This document shows positions 61,152 to 64,000 of a DNA stretch of 64,000 nt, piece by piece (position 1 is the first letter of the stretch; every line of letters starts with the position of its first letter). The translations under genes and the position numbers were made by a program. The notes under the pieces are model-generated. The model ran no database searches and was not told where the DNA came from. It saw only the letters and a list, made by a program, of their open reading frames with translations. Origin of the DNA: Acidobacteriota bacterium (GTDB lineage: Bacteria > Acidobacteriota > Terriglobia > Bryobacterales > Bryobacteraceae); the NCBI GenBank assembly GCA_029776225.1, contig JAKOTR010000011.1, positions 62,001 to 126,000 on the forward strand, given 5' to 3'.

Positions 61152-62051
61152 CTATGCGCGCGGGTGGTGTTCATCGAGGGTCTTCCGGAGGTGCGACCGC
61201 ATCACGTGGGTGTAGATCTGTGTAGTCGAGATATCGGCATGACCCAGCATAGTCTGTACGCTGCGCAGGTCCGCCCCGCCTTCGAGCAGGTGAGTGGCGA
61301 AACTGTGGCGTACGACGTGGGGAGTCAGGCGGCGGAATATGCCCACCTTCTTGCCGTACCCGACGATCAGCTTCCAGAACATCTGGCGCGTCATGCAGGT
61401 GCCGCGGGCAGTTACGAACAGATACCGGCTGCTCCGGCCTTTCAGCAGGGCCGCCCGCGAGCCGTCGAGATACGCGCGAACGGCCGCGAGAGCCTCCTTG
61501 CCGACTGGCACGAACCGTTGCCTGCCGCCCTTGCCCATTACCCGGACAACCCCAAGATCCTCCATAAAATCAGATAATTGCAGTTTACATAGCTCGGACA
61601 CGCGAAGGCCGCTCGCATAGAGGAGCTGCAGCATGGCGCGATCGCGCAAGCCGATGCGGCTGGCGGGATCGGGCGCCTCCAGCAAGTCACTGATCTCTTT
61701 AACACTTAAGTATTTGGGAAGATTATGCCATTGTTTGGGAAGAGAAAGGCAAGCGGCTGGGTCCTTTTGGAGCTGTCCTTCGCGGAGCAAGAAGGCCGTG
61801 AAGTTCCGGAGGGTGGTCAGATGCCGGGCCACCGACCGGCTTCCCAGTCCGGCCTCGAAGAGTGAATCCAGGTAGCGGCGCAGGGCGTCCGGTCCGGGGA
61901 AGTTATCGGGCGGCTCGGGCGGAACGGACGCGGCGAAGCGCTCCAGGTCGCGCCTGTAGGCGTCCAGCGTATTCGCCGAGAGCCCTTTTTCCACGCGGCA
62001 GTAATCCAGGAATGCCCGGATCCGGCCTTCGTATGTTGCCGCATGTAACAT
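61152..62051 (-). CDS. xerD: tyrosine recombinase XerD-type
   Basis: 299-residue site-specific recombinase resolving chromosome dimers at dif with FtsK. The catalytic set is present: Arg in LLYASGLRVSELCKL, Lys in VMGKGGRQRFVPVG, His-x-x-Arg in TPHVVRHSFATHLLEGG, His in MLGHADISTTQIYTH with the nucleophile Tyr. The N-terminal SAM-like DNA-binding domain covers residues 1-100. TATCAT lies 7 nt upstream of the ATG, suggesting a leaderless transcript. No mobile-element genes adjoin, so it is a housekeeping Xer. XerC/D identity cannot be fixed without the partner. Confidence 0.93.
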   Translation of the reverse strand: MLHAATYEGRIRAFLDYCRVEKGLSANTLDAYRRDLERFAASVPPEPPDNFPGPDALRRYLDSLFEAGLGSRSVARHLTTLRNFTAFLLREGQLQKDPAACLSLPKQWHNLPKYLSVKEISDLLEAPDPASRIGLRDRAMLQLLYASGLRVSELCKLQLSDFMEDLGVVRVMGKGGRQRFVPVGKEALAAVRAYLDGSRAALLKGRSSRYLFVTARGTCMTRQMFWKLIVGYGKKVGIFRRLTPHVVRHSFATHLLEGGADLRSVQTMLGHADISTTQIYTHVMRSHLRKTLDEHHPRA

Positions 62052-62092
62052 TGTGCCAATGATACAATAAACCCGAATTTGTTTGGGGGAAG

Positions 62093-62614
62093 TTGCCGGA
62101 CGGAAAGGATTTCCACCCGGCGAGCCACCCGGGAACGAGGGCCTTGGCGGGTTCTACAAACAAGAAGGTCGTCATCCGGCGCTTCGAGCGCGAACCGCTA
62201 CAGGGATACGTGAATCCGCAGACTTACCTGTGCCCCGGCGGGATCGAGTTGCTGAGCCAGACGGGCACCATCCTGTTCGTCCCCTACACAGAGGTAAAAG
62301 TTGCTTTTTTTGTTAGGGATTTCGGGCTGTCGGAGCCGGAGCAACGGCTGTTCAACACGCGCCCGAAGATGAACGGCATCTGGGTGCGGATGCGCCTGAG
62401 GGACGGCGACGTGATGGATGGCATCCTGCCTAACGATTTGATGAGCTTAGAGCCGTTCGGCTTTACCCTGGTGCCTCCCAACCCCTCCTCGAACAATCAG
62501 AAGATGTTCATCCCGCGGGCGGCTATCACCGAGGCTCGAGTGCTTGGCGTGGTGGGAAGTCCGCTACGCAAGCCGAAGCCCAAACCCAAGGAGCAGATCG
62601 AACTCTTCGAATAG
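62093..62614 (+). CDS. conserved hypothetical protein (PilZ-like/DUF6982-like)
   Basis: 173 residues. After a short variable N-terminus the core starts at TNKKVVIRRFEREPLQGYVN and continues with ELLSQTGTILFVPYTEVKVA, VRMRLRDGDVMDGILPNDL and NNQKMFIPRAAITEARVLGV, a beta-rich domain seen in Acidobacteriota and resembling a duplicated small barrel. The tail is lysine/proline-rich. Function unknown. TTG 62093 and TTG 62144 are both possible starts; neither has a well-spaced ribosome-binding site. Divergent from xerD. Confidence 0.7.
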   Translation: MPDGKDFHPASHPGTRALAGSTNKKVVIRRFEREPLQGYVNPQTYLCPGGIELLSQTGTILFVPYTEVKVAFFVRDFGLSEPEQRLFNTRPKMNGIWVRMRLRDGDVMDGILPNDLMSLEPFGFTLVPPNPSSNNQKMFIPRAAITEARVLGVVGSPLRKPKPKPKEQIELFE

Positions 62615-62616
62615 CG

Positions 62617-63210
62617 TTACCGGATCGAGGGGACGCCCAGGTGGCAGTGAACCAGATCCAGCCACCTATTGTGGGTAGTGTTCTGGACGAAAGTGACCGT
62701 ATCTGCCGAGAACAGGCGCTCTCCCCGGTATTCGGCCCACCGTCGCTTGGCGATCTCGTAAATCTCTGGAACCTGTTCCGGCTGAAGTTCCTGAGCAAGT
62801 GTGATGTGGGGGTGGTACGGATACGGTTCCGCGAAAGCGGCGGGGCCGCGGTTCAGCAAATCGTGCATCCGAGTGAGTTCGTTCCGGCCCTCGCCCACGC
62901 CAACGAAGATCACCGACGTGGAATCGAAAATCTGAACGTCAGTGGCATGGATTTCGAAGGCGGGGAGATCCTTGAGAATGGGGTACATGAAGTCCCAGGC
63001 CTCCTGGGGATCCACCGAGAGAGGGCGGGGCGGGAGAATGGTCACATGGGCGCGCGGCACACAAGCCGGCACCAAGTCAAGCCGCAACCGGTCTAAAAAC
63101 TCACCGAGTTGGTTGGGAATATAGGTGACCAGGGCGAAACTGTTGATGGGTTCGGCCCCTTCGCCGCACTGGTCAAGAGCATTCCGTCCCGGAACAAGCG
63201 AGTTGCCCAT
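62617..63210 (-). CDS. 2H phosphoesterase superfamily protein (2'-5' RNA ligase-like)
   Basis: 197 residues with the two HxT motifs of 2H phosphoesterases: PRAHVTILPP near residue 53 and PYHPHITLAQEL near 133, forming a symmetrical active site for 2'-5' or cyclic phosphodiester RNA ends. The rest has the expected alpha/beta pattern. Bacterial substrates are not established. It is the last of three tightly spaced minus-strand genes (patatin, hypothetical, 2H). Confidence 0.88.
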   Translation of the reverse strand: MGNSLVPGRNALDQCGEGAEPINSFALVTYIPNQLGEFLDRLRLDLVPACVPRAHVTILPPRPLSVDPQEAWDFMYPILKDLPAFEIHATDVQIFDSTSVIFVGVGEGRNELTRMHDLLNRGPAAFAEPYPYHPHITLAQELQPEQVPEIYEIAKRRWAEYRGERLFSADTVTFVQNTTHNRWLDLVHCHLGVPSIR

Positions 63211-63224
63211 AATGTGCTTCAGTT

Positions 63225-63575
63225 CTACGCTGCCGGAGCACTGTCACCGGCAGGCGGATTGCCCGGCACAGCGCCGGGGGTCACCGCCTCCTGCTGGGCT
63301 GGCTTAACCTCCGGAACTAGCCACTGAGCTTCCTCAAAGCCCACGTACTTGCAGATGCGTAGACTGCCGTCCTCAAATTCTAGCAAATCCCCGACGCGGA
63401 GGGCCTCCCCTCTGTTTCTCAGCTCGGACCAAGCGGCGTAGACGCTCGGGGCCTCGATCTCTCCCGCGGGTTGGTAGTCCTTTGGTTTGACTTGGGCCGC
63501 ACCTGCTGTATGGGGCGCCCACCGGAACTGCTGGTAGTGGGATTCTTTTATGCGGTGAATCTTGAACACCGGCAT
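63225..63575 (-). CDS. conserved hypothetical protein
   Basis: 116 residues from the ATG at 63575. The N-terminus MPVFKIHRIKESHYQQFRWA leads into a mixed region and a compact beta segment (LRVGDLLEFEDGSLRICKYV, GFEEAQWLVPEVK), then a Pro/Ala-rich tail. I do not recognise the family; it appears clade-specific. It starts 5 nt after the patatin stop and ends 14 nt before the 2H phosphoesterase gene, so it is probably in their operon. The upstream extension to 63899 shadows the patatin gene and was rejected. Confidence 0.7.
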   Translation of the reverse strand: MPVFKIHRIKESHYQQFRWAPHTAGAAQVKPKDYQPAGEIEAPSVYAAWSELRNRGEALRVGDLLEFEDGSLRICKYVGFEEAQWLVPEVKPAQQEAVTPGAVPGNPPAGDSAPAA

Positions 63576-63580
63576 AGTGA

Positions 63581-64000
63581 TTATTGTATGCCATCGTTGG
63601 GCGGCGAGGCGTAAACTCCGCCATCCCGCGGTGAAAGATAAAAGTGTTGCGCTGCTTGCCGCTCTCCCAGCAAAATCCAGCGTTCGACGGCATCGCGCCG
63701 CCAGAAGAGTGCATCGCGCATACGGCCCAGAGGACCACCGGGTTGGATCACGCTGAGCTGCAGGCCGGAAGGGCTCGCCGGCGGGCGTGGAGCGAGGGCG
63801 CGGAAGGCGCGGACCGCCCACCCGGCCAGGCGGGAGGGCGGGTAAGCCAGCACGTTGATCGCGACGATCCGCGTAGCGCCCATGCGCGCCGCGGCCCAAA
63901 TCGGCAGAGCCTCCAGCAGCCCGCCATCGGCATACAGTTTTCCGCCGATCCGCACAGGCCGGAAGACAAACGGGATGGCGGCCGAGGCGGCCATGCTGCG
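63581..64000 (-). CDS. patatin-like phospholipase, C-terminal part (runs off right edge)
   Basis: The visible 139 or so residues are the C-terminal part of a patatin/RssA-type lipid acyl hydrolase. The catalytic Asp lies in YADGGLLEALPIWAAARMGA, preceded by the family's SMAASAAIPFVFRPV; the nucleophile GxSxG lies beyond the window. The Met in SMAAS is internal, not the start. The distal part is variable and may be a membrane-binding tail. First known member of a three-gene minus-strand cluster. Confidence 0.88.
   Translation of the reverse strand, partial: RSMAASAAIPFVFRPVRIGGKLYADGGLLEALPIWAAARMGATRIVAINVLAYPPSRLAGWAVRAFRALAPRPPASPSGLQLSVIQPGGPLGRMRDALFWRRDAVERWILLGERQAAQHFYLSPRDGGVYASPPNDGIQ

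Overview
This is a 64 kb stretch of a GC-rich bacterial chromosome, almost wholly coding (largest gap about 255 bp), with no phage, insertion sequence, tRNA, rRNA or CRISPR array that I can see. Several traits point to Acidobacteriota, probably a Bryobacterales/Solibacter-like soil organism: Tat-exported Gfo/Idh/MocA and aldo/keto reductases, exported amidohydrolases in tandem, small clade-restricted secreted proteins, and a tgt-yajC-secD-secF-tonB-exbB-exbD-exbD-TPR block. That placement is an inference from gene content; no marker gene was compared.

Layout. 1-6.3 kb: an edge-truncated D-2-hydroxyacid dehydrogenase, then cmk, lysC, a tagaturonate epimerase (uxaE), uxaC and a homocysteine S-methyltransferase in one direction. 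6.3-8.7 kb: on the minus strand a receiver-less winged-helix regulator, aroA and a sensor-less histidine kinase. 8.8-17.6 kb: secreted proteins, a glycosylasparaginase, a TIGR01777 epimerase, a radical SAM/SPASM protein, a three-domain acyl-activating/acyltransferase protein, a nucleotide-sugar dehydrogenase and a glycosyltransferase. 17.6-20 kb: a complete ECF-type cobalt/nickel transporter (cbiMN fusion, cbiQ, cbiO). 20-26 kb: a basic small protein, dtd, a glucuronokinase-like GHMP kinase, and three translationally coupled exported amidohydrolases of which only the middle one keeps its metal ligands. 26-30.7 kb: purM-purN, an isolated nuoM, and two secreted proteins including a PDZ protein with a degenerate hydrolase domain. 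30.7-39 kb: a membrane/spermidine-synthase-like fusion, a TPR protein, a CLC channel, an Fe-S aldo/keto reductase and the two E1 genes of pyruvate dehydrogenase. 39-43 kb: a minus-strand sugar-catabolic operon (DapA-family aldolase, FGGY kinase, class II aldolase, HAD phosphatase). 43-45.4 kb: a SYLF protein and a DUF2254 membrane protein. 45.5-56.4 kb: tgt, yajC, secD, secF, tonB, exbB, two exbD, a TPR lipoprotein, rel/spoT and a DUF971 protein. 56.4-64 kb: a second TonB, AlkD-type glycosylase, Gfo/Idh/MocA oxidoreductase, CCA-adding enzyme, xerD, clade-restricted proteins, a 2H phosphoesterase and a truncated patatin.

How the genes fit together. Uronate handling recurs: uxaE and uxaC interconvert hexuronates and their keto forms, a glucuronokinase-like enzyme could salvage glucuronate, and a UDP-glucose/GDP-mannose dehydrogenase makes an activated uronic acid. 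The secDF/tonB/exbBD block couples protein export and outer-membrane energy transduction, and four of its junctions carry a clear intercistronic hairpin (a fifth has only a weak one). Many neighbouring genes overlap by 4 nt (ATGA or GTGA), implying translational coupling, while several first genes have a -10-like hexamer only 6-12 nt before the start codon, suggesting leaderless transcripts. The observations most worth following are the amidohydrolase trio, the hairpin series, the terminator-like leader of rel/spoT and the regulator-aroA-kinase cluster.
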